Part shown: positions 27,399-37,400 of the stretch, in pieces
Position numbering within the stretch: position 1 is the first letter of the stretch
How the letters are laid out: every line of letters begins with the position of its first letter
Program-made: the position numbers and the translations under genes
Assembly: GCA_017304135.1 (NCBI GenBank)
Contig: JAFLBB010000011.1
Coordinates: 25,872 to 89,871 of the forward strand
Length of the DNA: 64,000 bases
Source of the DNA: Acidobacteriota bacterium
GTDB lineage: Bacteria > Acidobacteriota > Terriglobia > Bryobacterales > Bryobacteraceae
Direction of reading: 5' to 3'
Notes under the pieces: generated by a model
What the model saw: only the letters and a program-made list of their open reading frames with translations
What the model was told of the DNA's origin: nothing
Database searches by the model: none

Positions 27399-28835
27399 AT
27401 GGAAGACGGATACCGGCGACTGTATATCAATGGAGAACTACGCGACGCCGACGGCGGCAGACGCCGCACCGTGGTGTGCCCGGCGACCGAGGAGCCAGCC
27501 GGCGAAATCGCCTGGGCTACGCAACGGGATGCTCTCGCCGCGCTCGAGAGCGCTCGCCAGGCCTTCCGCTCCTGGTCGAAAACACCACTGGAGGAGCGCT
27601 CGCGCTGGATGCGCCTGCTGCGTGAGGCCGTCATGGCCAGGGAAGAGGACCTCCGCCTGGCTGTCATGACTGAGATGGGCAAGCCGTGGGATGCCACCGC
27701 GGAAGACTATCAGACGGTAGTGAACTCACTCCAATGGTATGCCGAGGAGATGCGCCGCAATCGCGACCTCGCGCTGCCCGATATGCAGGGCTCGCACCGC
27801 CATGAGGTGATCACCCAGCCTGCTGGTGTCGTGGGTGCATTCCTGGCGTGGAACTTCCCCCTGCTCAACGTCGGATTCAAGCTCGGCCCGGCGCTCGCCG
27901 CCGGTTGCAGCATCATTCTGAGGCCATCGTCGTCATCGCCCCTATCGGCGTATGTGCTGGGGGAGATCTGCGCGCAGGTCCACTTCCCGCCCGGCGTGAT
28001 CAATATCCTCTGCGGCCCGGCGGACGAAGTGGCCGAGACGATATCGACCAGCACCATCCCGCGCGTCCTGACCATGATCGGCTCATCGGAGACCGGACGC
28101 CGGCTCATTGCGCAAAGCGCCACCAGCGTGAAGCGGCTGAGCATGGAGTTGGGCGGAAACGCCCCCGTCCTTGTGTTTGAGGATGCCGACGTGGAAACAG
28201 CGGCGCGCGAAACCGCGGCGCTCAAATTTGGCAATTGTGGACAGATCTGCGTCGCGCCCAACCGCATCTTCGTTCACGAGCAGGTCTACGAGCGATTTAC
28301 CGCCCTCTTCCTGGAGCATGCAAAAGCAGTCAAGGTCGGCTTTGGCCGCCATTCCGGGGCCACTATGGGACCCTTGATCGATGCCAGGTCACGAGAGCGT
28401 GTGGAGGGGATGGTGGCGTCGGCCATCGATGCCGGAGCACAGCTCTCCTTCGGTGGTGCCCGCCCGCCTCATCTTTCCAAAGGCTACTTTCTTGAACCCA
28501 CGGTATTGGAGGCCGTGACACCGTCGATGCGCGTTTTCCGCGAGGAGGTCTTCGGCCCCGTTGCGGCGTTGATGCGGTTCCGTGATGAGCGTGAAGTTCT
28601 CCACTTGGCCAATGACACCGAATACGGTTTGGTGGCCTACGTTCACACCCGCGATGGCGCGCGGGCGAGACGCGTGGCCGAGGAGTTGGATTTCGGCGAA
28701 GTCATGGTGAACGGCTTCAAGTACGCAATCGACTTGCCTCACGGTGGAATCAAAGAAAGCGGTATCGGTAAGGACTGTTCCCAGTACGCGCTGGAGGACT
28801 ACCTCATTCGCAAGCGCATCACGACTCGGATTTAG
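27399..28835 (+). CDS. NAD(P)-dependent aldehyde dehydrogenase
   Basis: A 478-residue cytoplasmic aldehyde dehydrogenase. Catalytic Cys284 lies in FGNCGQICVAPNR and the general base Glu250 in SMELGGNAPVLVFED. Other blocks are FLAWNFPLL, EEVFGPVAALMRF and PHGGIKESGIGKD. It begins 9 bases after the symporter. In sugar-acid pathways such enzymes oxidise lactaldehyde, glycolaldehyde or alpha-ketoglutarate semialdehyde. With a dehydratase-like gene at 31613 it fits a non-phosphorylating pentose or deoxyhexose route. The sugar dehydrogenase, lactonase and aldolase of such a route are not in the window. Confidence 0.9.
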   Translation: MEDGYRRLYINGELRDADGGRRRTVVCPATEEPAGEIAWATQRDALAALESARQAFRSWSKTPLEERSRWMRLLREAVMAREEDLRLAVMTEMGKPWDATAEDYQTVVNSLQWYAEEMRRNRDLALPDMQGSHRHEVITQPAGVVGAFLAWNFPLLNVGFKLGPALAAGCSIILRPSSSSPLSAYVLGEICAQVHFPPGVINILCGPADEVAETISTSTIPRVLTMIGSSETGRRLIAQSATSVKRLSMELGGNAPVLVFEDADVETAARETAALKFGNCGQICVAPNRIFVHEQVYERFTALFLEHAKAVKVGFGRHSGATMGPLIDARSRERVEGMVASAIDAGAQLSFGGARPPHLSKGYFLEPTVLEAVTPSMRVFREEVFGPVAALMRFRDEREVLHLANDTEYGLVAYVHTRDGARARRVAEELDFGEVMVNGFKYAIDLPHGGIKESGIGKDCSQYALEDYLIRKRITTRI

Positions 28836-28840
28836 GCCGA

Positions 28841-28856
28841 TATAGTGGTCGTACAA
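28841..28856 (+). promoter_or_regulatory. -10 box and GntR/FadR-type operator of the regulator gene
   Basis: TATAGT (28841-28846) is a good -10 box, though its -35 is weak. TGGTCGTACAA (28846-28856) fits the FadR-subfamily pattern T-N-G-T-N3-A-C-N-A exactly. Aligned at the start codon, 14 of 20 bases equal the GH127 copy B operator region, including the trailing AATATGCC or AAATATGCC. This suggests autoregulation. Confidence 0.6.
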
Positions 28857-28858
28857 AT

Positions 28859-29635
28859 ATGCCCAGGCATCCAGTCACCCCCCCCGACAAAGATGGCGTC
28901 ACCAATCAGCTCATCTCGAGATTGAAGGATCTCATTTCTCGCGGCGTGCTCGCGCCCGGCGCCAAGCTGCCGCCCGAACGTGAACTTGCGCCGGCCTTCG
29001 GCGTCAGCCGCTCCTCGCTGCGGCACGCGCTGAAGGCGATGGAGATCATGGGTGTGTTGACGCAGCGCGTCGGCGACGGTACCTACCTTGCCGGCGACGC
29101 CGAGGGCATCCTGCGCGAGCCGTTCGAACTGCTCATGTTGATCGATGGCATCTCGCTCGACGATCTGCTGGAGACGCGCCTCATCGTCGAGCCCGAACTT
29201 GCCGCCCGTGCCGCCGAACGTGCCACCTCGGAAGACCTGCGCAAGATGAGCGCCACGCTGGAGGTGAACCGCCGCGGCGCCGATCTGTCAGCCCTGATCG
29301 AAGCGGACCTTGCCTTCCATAAGGCGATTTTCCAGGCCGCCCGCAACCCCATCTGCAACCGGCTCTTCTCCCTGGTTCACCGCGCGATGGCGAGCAGTAT
29401 CGGTTTGACCTCCCAACTTGTGGACTGGAATCACACGCTCGAATTCCACCGTCCGATCTTTGACGCCATTGAGAAGCGGCGTCCCGTGGATGCGCGCGTG
29501 GCGATGATTGCGCATCTCTCCGATGCGCGCACACTGTTGGGCATGGTGGAGGAGAAGGCTAAGCGCATCGACGTGACATCGGCGATTGAACCGATTGCCG
29601 CCCCTCTCCGAGTGGTGAAGCGTGCGAGGAAATGA
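28859..29635 (+). CDS. GntR-family transcriptional regulator, FadR subfamily
   Basis: A 258-residue DNA-binding regulator. The winged helix is at residues about 15-75 (GVLAPGAKLPPERELAPAFGVSRSSLRHALKAM split here across the domain). A C-terminal FCD ligand-binding domain follows, with the usual metal histidines in LAFHKAIFQAARN, EFHRPIFDAI and AMIAHLSDAR. FCD regulators often sense sugar acids or their keto forms. The ATG has no ribosome-binding site and sits only a few bases after the predicted transcription start, so a leaderless mRNA is possible. It likely controls the divergent GH127 operons through the repeats near 24240 and 24338. Confidence 0.9.
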   Translation: MPRHPVTPPDKDGVTNQLISRLKDLISRGVLAPGAKLPPERELAPAFGVSRSSLRHALKAMEIMGVLTQRVGDGTYLAGDAEGILREPFELLMLIDGISLDDLLETRLIVEPELAARAAERATSEDLRKMSATLEVNRRGADLSALIEADLAFHKAIFQAARNPICNRLFSLVHRAMASSIGLTSQLVDWNHTLEFHRPIFDAIEKRRPVDARVAMIAHLSDARTLLGMVEEKAKRIDVTSAIEPIAAPLRVVKRARK

Positions 29636-29650
29636 AATGAGGAGATACCC

Positions 29651-31597
29651 GTGTTACGTCTGATTGTGTGGTTGCCGTGGATTGTGGGCCTGGCTGCGAT
29701 GGCGGCTCCCCATGCCGTCCTCTCGCCCGCTCCGGCAGGCGCGGTTCGCTGGACGCAGGGCTTCTGGGCCGACCGCTTCACACTCGCCCATGACGTGGTA
29801 GCGCCGGAAATGGCTCAAACGCTCGAGCTTGCCGGGAATGGCGCCAACCTGGTAAACCTCAGAATCGCCGCTGGCCTGCAAGCGGGCGAGTTCAAGGGAA
29901 ACAACTGGTCAGACGGTGATGTCTACAAATGGCTGGAGGGCATGGCTCATCTCTACGCCCGCACCAAGGACGCGAAGATCGACGCCCAAATGGATGCCGT
30001 CATCAGCCTGGTGGCCAAGGCGCAGCAACCCGATGGCTACGTGTCGACCAACATCACGCTGCGTGGCCTGGAGCGCTGGCAGTTGCCCAAGAATCACGAG
30101 ATGTACAACATGGGCCACCTGCTGGCGGCGGCAGCGGCGCACCATAAAGCGACCGGTAAGAGGAGCCTGCTCGTCATCGCAGCCAAGGTGACCGGTCTTC
30201 TCTACCCGCTGCTGCAACCGAGGCCCACTCATATGGCGCACTTCGGCGCACCCTCCAACGTGATGGGCTTCCTTGATCTGTATCGCGTAACAGGCGACCG
30301 GCGACTGCTCGAACTGGCCCAGATCCTGGTCGACTCGCGCGGTTCGGCCCCCGGCGGAACCGACCATTTTCAAACCCGCGTTCCCCTGCGCAAAGAGATA
30401 CAGGCTGTCGGGCATGCCGTGCACGCCACATACCTGTTTGCCAGCGCCGCCGATGTGGTGGCCGAGACGGGCGAACCGGCTCTCCGTAAGGCCGTCGAGC
30501 GGATGTGGCGCGACGTAGCCAGCCACAGGGTCTACATCACGGGGGCCGTCGGACCACAGGATCCCGGCCTCACGCTACGCCGCGACATCGCCTATGAGGC
30601 GTTCGGGGCCGACTACGAGCTCCCCAACCGCCGCGGGTACAACGAAACCTGCGCCAACATCGGCAATGCTCTGTGGAACTGGCGCATGCTCGCCATGAGC
30701 GGCGAAGCCAAGTATGCCGACGCCTTTGAGAACGTGTTGTACAACAGCATGCTCTCCGGGATGAGCATCGATGGCCGTACCTGGTTCTATGCAAACGTCC
30801 ACCGCCGCTACGGAGACGAGGCCAAGCTGTTGCGCAATGAAACGCCCATCCGCTGGCATGATACGGCGCAGAAAGCCGGAGCGGACAGCTACTGCTGCCC
30901 GCCCAATGTCCTGCGCATGCTGGCGTCGCTTGATTCCTACGCCTATGGCCTCTCCGCCAAAACGATTTGGGTGAATCTCTATGGCGCCAGCACGCTCGAT
31001 GCGCACGGCGTGAAACTTGTGCAAGAGACCAACTATCCCTGGGAGGGGCAAGTGAAGCTGATCGTGAAAGCCGCCCCGGCCGCGGAGGTGGCGCTGCGCT
31101 TGCGCATTCCGGCGTGGTCGCAAGAAAGCGCGCTTTTTGTGAACGGCCAGGCGGAGGCTGCCCCCCCCGCGGGCCGCTACGTCGAGCTCCGCCGCCGCTG
31201 GGCGCCTGGTGATACGGTGGAACTGCGGTTGGACATGCGGCCGCGGCTGATGCAAGCCCATCCGCTGTTGGAGACATCGCGCAACCAGGCCGCCGTGATG
31301 AGGGGACCAATCGTGTATTGCCTGGAATCGCCCGACCTCCCTGCCGGCGTCCGCGTCTCCGAGGTCCTTCTCCCGCGCCGCATGCATCTGGCCCCCACAT
31401 TCCACGCCGCCTTGCTCGGCGGTGTTACCGTTTTGGAGGGGATGGGCGTGCGTTATTCGGAGGGAACCTGGGCCAGTCTGTACTCCGCCTTGCGTCCGGT
31501 CGAGCCGGAGCGAGTGGCCGTGCGCCTGATTCCTTACTATGCGTGGGCCAACCGGGGAGTGACGCACATGACGGTGTGGATCCCGCTGTCGGATTGA
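29651..31597 (+). CDS. GH127 family glycoside hydrolase, copy C
   Basis: A 648-residue exported enzyme beginning at GTG 29651, with GAGGAG just upstream and a signal peptide (RLIVWLPWIVGLAAMAAP). The catalytic zinc site is intact: NETCANI (Glu332, Cys334) and YCCPPN (Cys415-Cys416). WTQGFWADRF, NNWSDGDVYKWLEG and YNMGHLLAAAA match the family. It follows the GntR regulator by 15 bases and is followed 15 bases later by an enolase-superfamily gene, so it belongs to the same operon as copy B. Three different GH127 enzymes in one locus suggest a substrate with several linkages. Confidence 0.9.
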   Translation: MLRLIVWLPWIVGLAAMAAPHAVLSPAPAGAVRWTQGFWADRFTLAHDVVAPEMAQTLELAGNGANLVNLRIAAGLQAGEFKGNNWSDGDVYKWLEGMAHLYARTKDAKIDAQMDAVISLVAKAQQPDGYVSTNITLRGLERWQLPKNHEMYNMGHLLAAAAAHHKATGKRSLLVIAAKVTGLLYPLLQPRPTHMAHFGAPSNVMGFLDLYRVTGDRRLLELAQILVDSRGSAPGGTDHFQTRVPLRKEIQAVGHAVHATYLFASAADVVAETGEPALRKAVERMWRDVASHRVYITGAVGPQDPGLTLRRDIAYEAFGADYELPNRRGYNETCANIGNALWNWRMLAMSGEAKYADAFENVLYNSMLSGMSIDGRTWFYANVHRRYGDEAKLLRNETPIRWHDTAQKAGADSYCCPPNVLRMLASLDSYAYGLSAKTIWVNLYGASTLDAHGVKLVQETNYPWEGQVKLIVKAAPAAEVALRLRIPAWSQESALFVNGQAEAAPPAGRYVELRRRWAPGDTVELRLDMRPRLMQAHPLLETSRNQAAVMRGPIVYCLESPDLPAGVRVSEVLLPRRMHLAPTFHAALLGGVTVLEGMGVRYSEGTWASLYSALRPVEPERVAVRLIPYYAWANRGVTHMTVWIPLSD

Positions 31598-31612
31598 GAG
31601 TACGGAGGAACT

Positions 31613-32800
31613 GTGAAAACCGACGCACTTGCTGAAACCAGCCTGATCAACGCGGGAGCTTTGCCCAGGATCAGGATCACCGGGGTGAAGATCCACCAAC
31701 TGCGCGCGCCGTTGACGCGTCGATTCGGCTGGTCACTCAATTGGACCGACCAGCGCACCGCGACGCTTGTGGAAGTGACCACCGATGCCGGATTGACCGG
31801 CTGGGGAGATGGCAACTGGGGAGGTGAACGGCTGCTCCAGCACCCCGAATTGGTTATTGGACGATCACCGTTTGAGGTTGAGTCCATCTTCGATGACCTG
31901 CGCCCGGAAGCGGGACACCAGACGCGCGTCGGGGAAGCCTCGGCCGGCGGCCTGGATGTGGCCCTATGGGATCTGTGCGGCAAGATCCTCCAAACACCCG
32001 TGTGCGACCTGTTAGGGCGCCGCTATCGAAGTCGTGTGACGCCCTACCTGACCGCGCTCTACCGGCAGGACTGGCCCGATCTTGCCGAGGGACTGGCCGA
32101 GGAAGCGCGCTACTGGAAAAGCCTTGGTTGGCGCGCCATGAAGATGAAGATCGGATATGGACCGGAAACCGACGTGCGCGTCGTGCGGGCCGTGCGTGAG
32201 GCCATCGGCAGCGAGATCGAACTGGGTGTCGATTCCAACTGCGCCTACGATGTGGGCACCGCGCTCGCATTGGGTCGGCGGCTCGGCGAGTTCAACCTGA
32301 TGTGGTGGGAAGAGCCCATTCTGGCGGAAGATCTCACCGGCTACGCGCGGCTCGCCGCGGCCCTCCCCATGCCGGTTGCCAGCGGGGAAACGCTCACCAC
32401 CGACCGCCTGATCGTGGACTATATCCAGCCCCGTCTGGTCGATATTGTGCAGCCTGACATTGAGACGGTTGGGCTCACCGGAGGGCGCCGGTTGTCCTAT
32501 CTCTGCTGGCTCAATCATGTCCGCCTGATTCCCCATCACTGGGGGACGGCGGTTCGTGCCGCCAGCACGCTCCACTGGATGGCCGCGACGCCGGCGCTCA
32601 CCTCCGGACTCCATGCGCCTCCCATTGCCTTCGAGTTCGATCAGACCGAAAGCCCGTTCCGGGATGCCGTCATCCGGCAGAAAATGGAACCCAGCCCAGA
32701 GGATGGCCTGATCGCCGTGCCTGCCGGCCCAGGCTTGGGTGTTGACGTGGAACCACTGGCCGTGCAAGAGTATCGCGCACGTCTCATCGAGGTGCGATAG
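31613..32800 (+). CDS. enolase-superfamily sugar-acid dehydratase/racemase (MR type)
   Basis: A 395-residue cytoplasmic enzyme with a complete mandelate-racemase-type site: the K-x-K pair in MKMKIG, metal ligands in GVDSN (Asp), WWEEP (Glu) and ASGE (Glu), and the His of PHHWGT. Such enzymes dehydrate aldonic acids such as L-rhamnonate, L-arabinonate or galactonate. GTG 31613 is preceded by GGAGG. It closes the GH127-transporter-aldehyde dehydrogenase operon. It therefore probably catalyses the dehydration step in breakdown of the imported sugar. The true substrate needs biochemical test; the family is notoriously promiscuous. Confidence 0.88.
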   Translation: MKTDALAETSLINAGALPRIRITGVKIHQLRAPLTRRFGWSLNWTDQRTATLVEVTTDAGLTGWGDGNWGGERLLQHPELVIGRSPFEVESIFDDLRPEAGHQTRVGEASAGGLDVALWDLCGKILQTPVCDLLGRRYRSRVTPYLTALYRQDWPDLAEGLAEEARYWKSLGWRAMKMKIGYGPETDVRVVRAVREAIGSEIELGVDSNCAYDVGTALALGRRLGEFNLMWWEEPILAEDLTGYARLAAALPMPVASGETLTTDRLIVDYIQPRLVDIVQPDIETVGLTGGRRLSYLCWLNHVRLIPHHWGTAVRAASTLHWMAATPALTSGLHAPPIAFEFDQTESPFRDAVIRQKMEPSPEDGLIAVPAGPGLGVDVEPLAVQEYRARLIEVR

Positions 32801-33424
32801 TCCCACGAAGCACGAATTCGCGCTCCGTACTCAGGGGCCGGCCGATGGCCCGGTACACGAGGAGCCAGCCAGCACCACCGACGATGGAAACCACCCGCGC
32901 CGGAGCGAAACCAGACCGGAGATCGCAGCGCGTGGGGGTGGCGGTGGAGCCGCACCAAGCCGCCGGGCGGCCGGCTCGGCGAACATTTCCCGTGAGTTGC
33001 GTTTTTTCCTGCCGTGGAGAGGTGAACTCGGCAGAGATCTCCGCGCTCGTGCGGCAAGCGAATCTCGTCGAGGGCCGGTGCATCCAGGAGCAAGAGGAGG
33101 CGAAACGTCAAGTCCGTGCCTGTTGAGAAGTTCCTCATAGTGAGCTGCGCTTAGGTTTACGATGGTACTCGATAGTACTAAGGAGTAGGCTTATCTACGC
33201 TCGAAAACTCACCTCAGATCTTATCGTCTCGTCACTAAGTTATCCGGCAAAGGGTTCGTTTTTAGGCGCTTTGGCGCGGGGTTGGGGCGGGTCTTCAGGT
33301 GAACACACTACATTCGACAGCATATTAGTACTAGAACTTAAGTATGCAATGCGTTTGTATTGACAACGCATTCCTGACACCTCTATTCTGGGTCAATCCA
33401 CATTCTGGTTAGAGGGATTTTTTT
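32801..33424. other. 624-base intergenic region upstream of the cellulose operon
   Basis: The first 330 bases are GC-rich and contain open frames without recognisable motifs, probably remnants or chance. From about 33140 the sequence becomes clearly richer in AT and looks regulatory. It holds two TAGTACTA palindromes (33173-33180 and 33326-33333), an 8-base inverted repeat and a promoter close to bcsQ. It does not show the conserved core of the GEMM (cyclic-di-GMP-I) riboswitch. Confidence 0.55.
33348..33389 (+). promoter_or_regulatory. bcs operon promoter overlapped by an inverted repeat
   Basis: TTGACA (33360-33365) and TATTCT (33384-33389) with an 18-base spacer form a likely promoter, starting near 33396. 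AATGCGTT (33348-33355) and AACGCATT (33365-33372) are perfect inverted arms separated by 9 bases and centred on the -35 box. This is a good position for a repressor or an activator site. Confidence 0.55.
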
Positions 33425-34468
33425 GTGATGGCTGCGATCAAGGACCTGGACTTCGTGTTTTCAGAGGCTGGCTTTGACCGTGATGCGTACCGATCATTTC
33501 CCCTCACCCTGCAGAGCCGAGCCGAAGAAGCGGAGCTGGGAAAGGTCGCCGGGGAGCCTGAAGTTACCCACGGCGCGCCTTCACGCCGGACTACTAACAC
33601 GGCCGCCGGATCCGGCAATCAATCCTCCGCAAGTGGAGTCGAACCCGCCTCAACCCAGCATCGGCCCCCTGTTTTGAGCGGGCTCTTGTCGTCATTGCAC
33701 GAGGGAGTGCCTACTAGGGCGGCTATGTTTGGCCGCACCATCACCGTCATAGGCGCCGCCGGCGGAGTTGGAACCACGACCATCGCTGTGACCCTGGCGC
33801 GTTTTGCATCACGCCGTGGTGGCAACATCTTCCTGTTGGATGCCGCCGAAGAGAGCATCGTCCCGTTATATCTGGGAGCGGGACGGGCAATTTCGGGCGT
33901 ATCCGCGGGTTGGTCGTTCCTTCCCCATCCGGAGTCTCGGCAAGGTGTGATTTCCGTGGTTGCCTGTGGTGATGCAGCCGCGGGCGGTGACCACTCCCCG
34001 TGGAACCGGGCTCGCAATCTGGGCGGCGCGTCTCATGACACGCTCATCGATTCCGGCTCGCATCGCTATCTGGATTGTTCTCCGGAGATCGTGCACAACA
34101 CCACGAGCCTTGTCATTCTCTCCCCCGACATCCGATCCGTTTTGCAGGTGCGTCATATCGAACGGAAGTTTGCCGGCCGTGATGCAAACTCCCTTCCCCT
34201 TTATCTTCTGAACCAGTTTCATTCCGAAATCCCACTGCACCAGGAAGTGCGTGCTTCATTGTCGAATCATCTGGGCGACCGGTTAGCGCCCATGACGGTC
34301 CGCGACGCCCGGGAGGTCCCCCTGGCGCTCTCCGAAGGGCTCACCGTGGTCGACTATGCCCCGGATAGCCCAGTCGCGAGCGATATCGTCCACGTGGCTG
34401 ACTGGTTGCTACGCAGCGCCATGTTTGACGCCCAACCAAAGCAGTCCGCCGCGGTGGCTGGACTGTAG
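33425..34468 (+). CDS. bcsQ: BcsQ-like MinD-family protein of cellulose secretion
   Basis: A 347-residue protein. About 95 poorly conserved residues precede a MinD/ParA-type domain. Its P-loop-like motif GAAGGVGTTTIAVTLARF lacks both the signature and the catalytic Lys, as in E. coli BcsQ (G-G-V-G-T-T). Later elements are IFLLDAAEES and SLVILSPDIRSVLQV. BcsQ organises the cellulose secretion complex at the inner membrane. GTG 33425 and ATG 33428 are adjacent possible starts behind AGAGGG. It precedes the synthase gene by 28 bases, which supports the assignment. Confidence 0.8.
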   Translation: MMAAIKDLDFVFSEAGFDRDAYRSFPLTLQSRAEEAELGKVAGEPEVTHGAPSRRTTNTAAGSGNQSSASGVEPASTQHRPPVLSGLLSSLHEGVPTRAAMFGRTITVIGAAGGVGTTTIAVTLARFASRRGGNIFLLDAAEESIVPLYLGAGRAISGVSAGWSFLPHPESRQGVISVVACGDAAAGGDHSPWNRARNLGGASHDTLIDSGSHRYLDCSPEIVHNTTSLVILSPDIRSVLQVRHIERKFAGRDANSLPLYLLNQFHSEIPLHQEVRASLSNHLGDRLAPMTVRDAREVPLALSEGLTVVDYAPDSPVASDIVHVADWLLRSAMFDAQPKQSAAVAGL

Positions 34469-34496
34469 CAGCGCACTCAATCAGGAGCTTTTGCCC

Positions 34497-37400
34497 GTGA
34501 GTTCAACTACCACTGTCACTAAACGTTCAGTGTCTTCCCGCTCCCGCCTACCCCGGCTGGCCCTTGCGCTGCTGATGACCGCCATGCTCTTGATGCTGGC
34601 CACGGTTCCCCTCGACTGGAAGGACCAGGCTGTGCTCGGGTCGGTGCTCTTTGTGGCGGGGCTGTTCATCAGCAAGCGCTTTGCCAGCGAGCGGGCTACC
34701 TCCGTGCTCATCGTCATTTCGCTCTTCTGCGCAACGCGGTACTTTTGGTGGCGCGTCACCGAGACGATCCAATACTTCATCGCCAACGGATCGCAGGTGC
34801 CGCTGCTGGATGTCTTCTTCGTCGTCCTGCTGCTGGGGGCTGAAGCCTATGCCGTTGTGATTCTGGTGCTCGGGTATTTCCAGAACGCACGCCCGCTGCG
34901 GCGCAAACCGGCGCCGCTGCCTGACGATCTTTCGCTCTGGCCGAGCGTCGATGTTCTCATCCCCACCTACAACGAACCCCTTGAGATTGTGCGCACGACC
35001 ATGCTCGGCGCAATGAACATCGATTGGCCGCGGGACCGGTTGAATGTCTTCATCCTCGATGACGGCAAGCGCGCTGAAGTCCATAAACTGGCCCAGGAGG
35101 CCGGCTGCGGCTACATCGCGCGGCTGGATAACGTAGGCGCGAAAGCGGGCAACATCAACCACGCGCTCGGCCGCACCACGGGCGAGTTTGTAGCCATCTT
35201 TGATTCCGATCACGTACCGACGCGCTCGTTCCTCCAACTCACCATGGGGTGGTTCGGCAAAGACCCGCGCCTGGCCATGGTGCAGACCCCACACCACTTC
35301 TACTCGCCCGACCCCTTTGAGAAGAACCTCGGCACCTTCCGCAAGGTGCCCAATGAAGAGGAGCTCTTCTACGGGACGCTGCAGGATGGCAACGATTTCT
35401 GGAATGGCATGATCTTCTGTGGCTCGTGCGCCGTATTACGGCGCTCGGCCCTCGACGAGGTCGGCGGCATCGCCACCGAAACAGTAACCGAGGATTCCCA
35501 CACCTCGCTGCGCCTGCTCAAGTTGGGCTGGAATACGGCCTACATCAACATTCCGCAAGCGGCCGGGCTGGCCGCCTCCAACGTGTCCGACCACATCGGC
35601 CAGCGCATCCGGTGGGCGCGCGGCATGGTGCAGATCCTGCGCATGGAGAACCCTCTGTTCGCCAAGGGGCTCACCTGGCCGCAGCGGCTGTGCTATTTCA
35701 ACGCGACCATCCACTTCCTACACGCCATCCCGCGCCTGGTCTTTCTCACCGCGCCCCTGGTCTTCCTGCTCCTTGGCCGTTCCAACGTCTACGGCTACTC
35801 GTGGGCCATCCTGGCCTACGTCATCCCCTACGTGCTGATGGCCACGCTCACCAATTCCCGCGCCCACGGCAAGTTCCGCCACTCCTTCTGGAACGAGGTG
35901 TTCGAAACCCTGCTCGCGCCCTACATCCTGGTTCCCACCGTCCTCGCTCTGGTCAACCCGCGCTGGGGCAAGTTCAACGTGACGCCGAAGGGCGCGCTTG
36001 TTCACAAGAAATACTTCGATTTCGCCATCGCCACCCCGTTCCTGGTGTTGTTCGGCCTCAACGTGGCCGGCCTTATTGTCGGCGTGATGCAGAGCCTGTC
36101 CGGAATTGAAGACAACGGGACAATCCTCGTCAACCTCACCTGGACGCTGTTCAACACGCTGATCCTCGGCGCAACGCTTGCCGTGCCGTGGGAGTCGCGC
36201 CAGACGCGCTCGGCCGAACGCATCCCGCTGCGCATGCCCATCCGTTTGCGCAAGCGCAACGGAGTGGAGCTGAACGGGTTCACGCTCGACATTTCCACTT
36301 CCGGCGCCTCTCTTCAACTCGATACGCCGGCCGAGCTCAACGCAAACGATGGGGCCGACGTCATTTTCCATCTCTCCGGTGAGGAGTATGCCCTGCCGGC
36401 ACAGGTGCGCCGGTCGCGCGGCCTGGTGGTGGGATTGAATTTCCAGTTCACCAGCCTGCTGCAGCACGAAGCGCTGGTGCGGGTTATCTTCGGGCGCGCC
36501 GATTCGTGGGTCAACTGGGGCGCCGGACGTCAGGATGACCGGCTGCTGTGGAGTTTCGGGCGCGTGCTGTGGGTGGCCTTGCGTGGTATTGCGATGCTGC
36601 CCAAGGGGCTCATCTCGACTCCGGCGACCGCGGTGGAGGAAGAACCCGAGGCGTTGCCGCAGGCCGAAGCACAATCGGTTTTGCGGGGCCGCGTGGTGCC
36701 GCTGTCGGTGCTTCTGATCGCCGCCGTGCTGCTCGCCATCGGGGTTGCCCGCGCCAACGAACCATTCGCCGAAACACGCGACTGGGCCGAACTCGGCCAT
36801 CGCCAGCCGGTCACGTTTCAAGCCGGTGAGGGCCGGGTCAACCTCGCGTTCACCGTGCCGCTGACGAAGCTGGTTACCCAGGGCAGTCTGGTGTTTCAGT
36901 ACAAGTCCTCGGGCGGGTTTCGCGACGGCAGCGCGTTGAATGTGTCTTTGAACGGCGTTGCACTAACGTCGATCAATCCACAGGTGAAGCCAGGCGCCGC
37001 CGGTGTGCTGCAGCAGGTGGAGATCCCGCTCCCCTCAGATCTGGTGGTGAGCGAGAACACGCTGACGCTTCAACTGGCCGCCACCTGCCAGGGGGGCTGC
37101 AAGGAACGGGTGCACTGGGTGCAGGTGGACCCTTCCACCACCATCCGGCTCTCCGGCGCCATGCTGCCGCTGCCCGATAGCCTGCGTGTGCTGCCGGCGC
37201 CGTTTGTCGATTCCACCACCCGCCGCATGTCGCGTGTGACGATGGTGTTCGGCGGCGACATGCGCAATGAGACGCTCGAAGCGGCGGGCGTGGTTGCTTC
37301 CTGGATCGGCGCCATCGCCGATGACCGCGGCAGCCAGTTCACCGTGCGCACGGGCAGCATTCAACGTGGCAATGCCATCGTATTTGCCACCAGCGATTCG

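Noticed and set aside
32641..33138. Minus-strand 165-codon frame between the dehydratase and bcs regions
   Set aside because: It overlaps the end of the dehydratase gene, has no motif or ribosome-binding site, and its composition looks like antisense.
33200..33320. Possible GEMM cyclic-di-GMP riboswitch before bcsQ
   Set aside because: The conserved GEMM core blocks are absent, and the predicted promoter lies downstream of this stretch.
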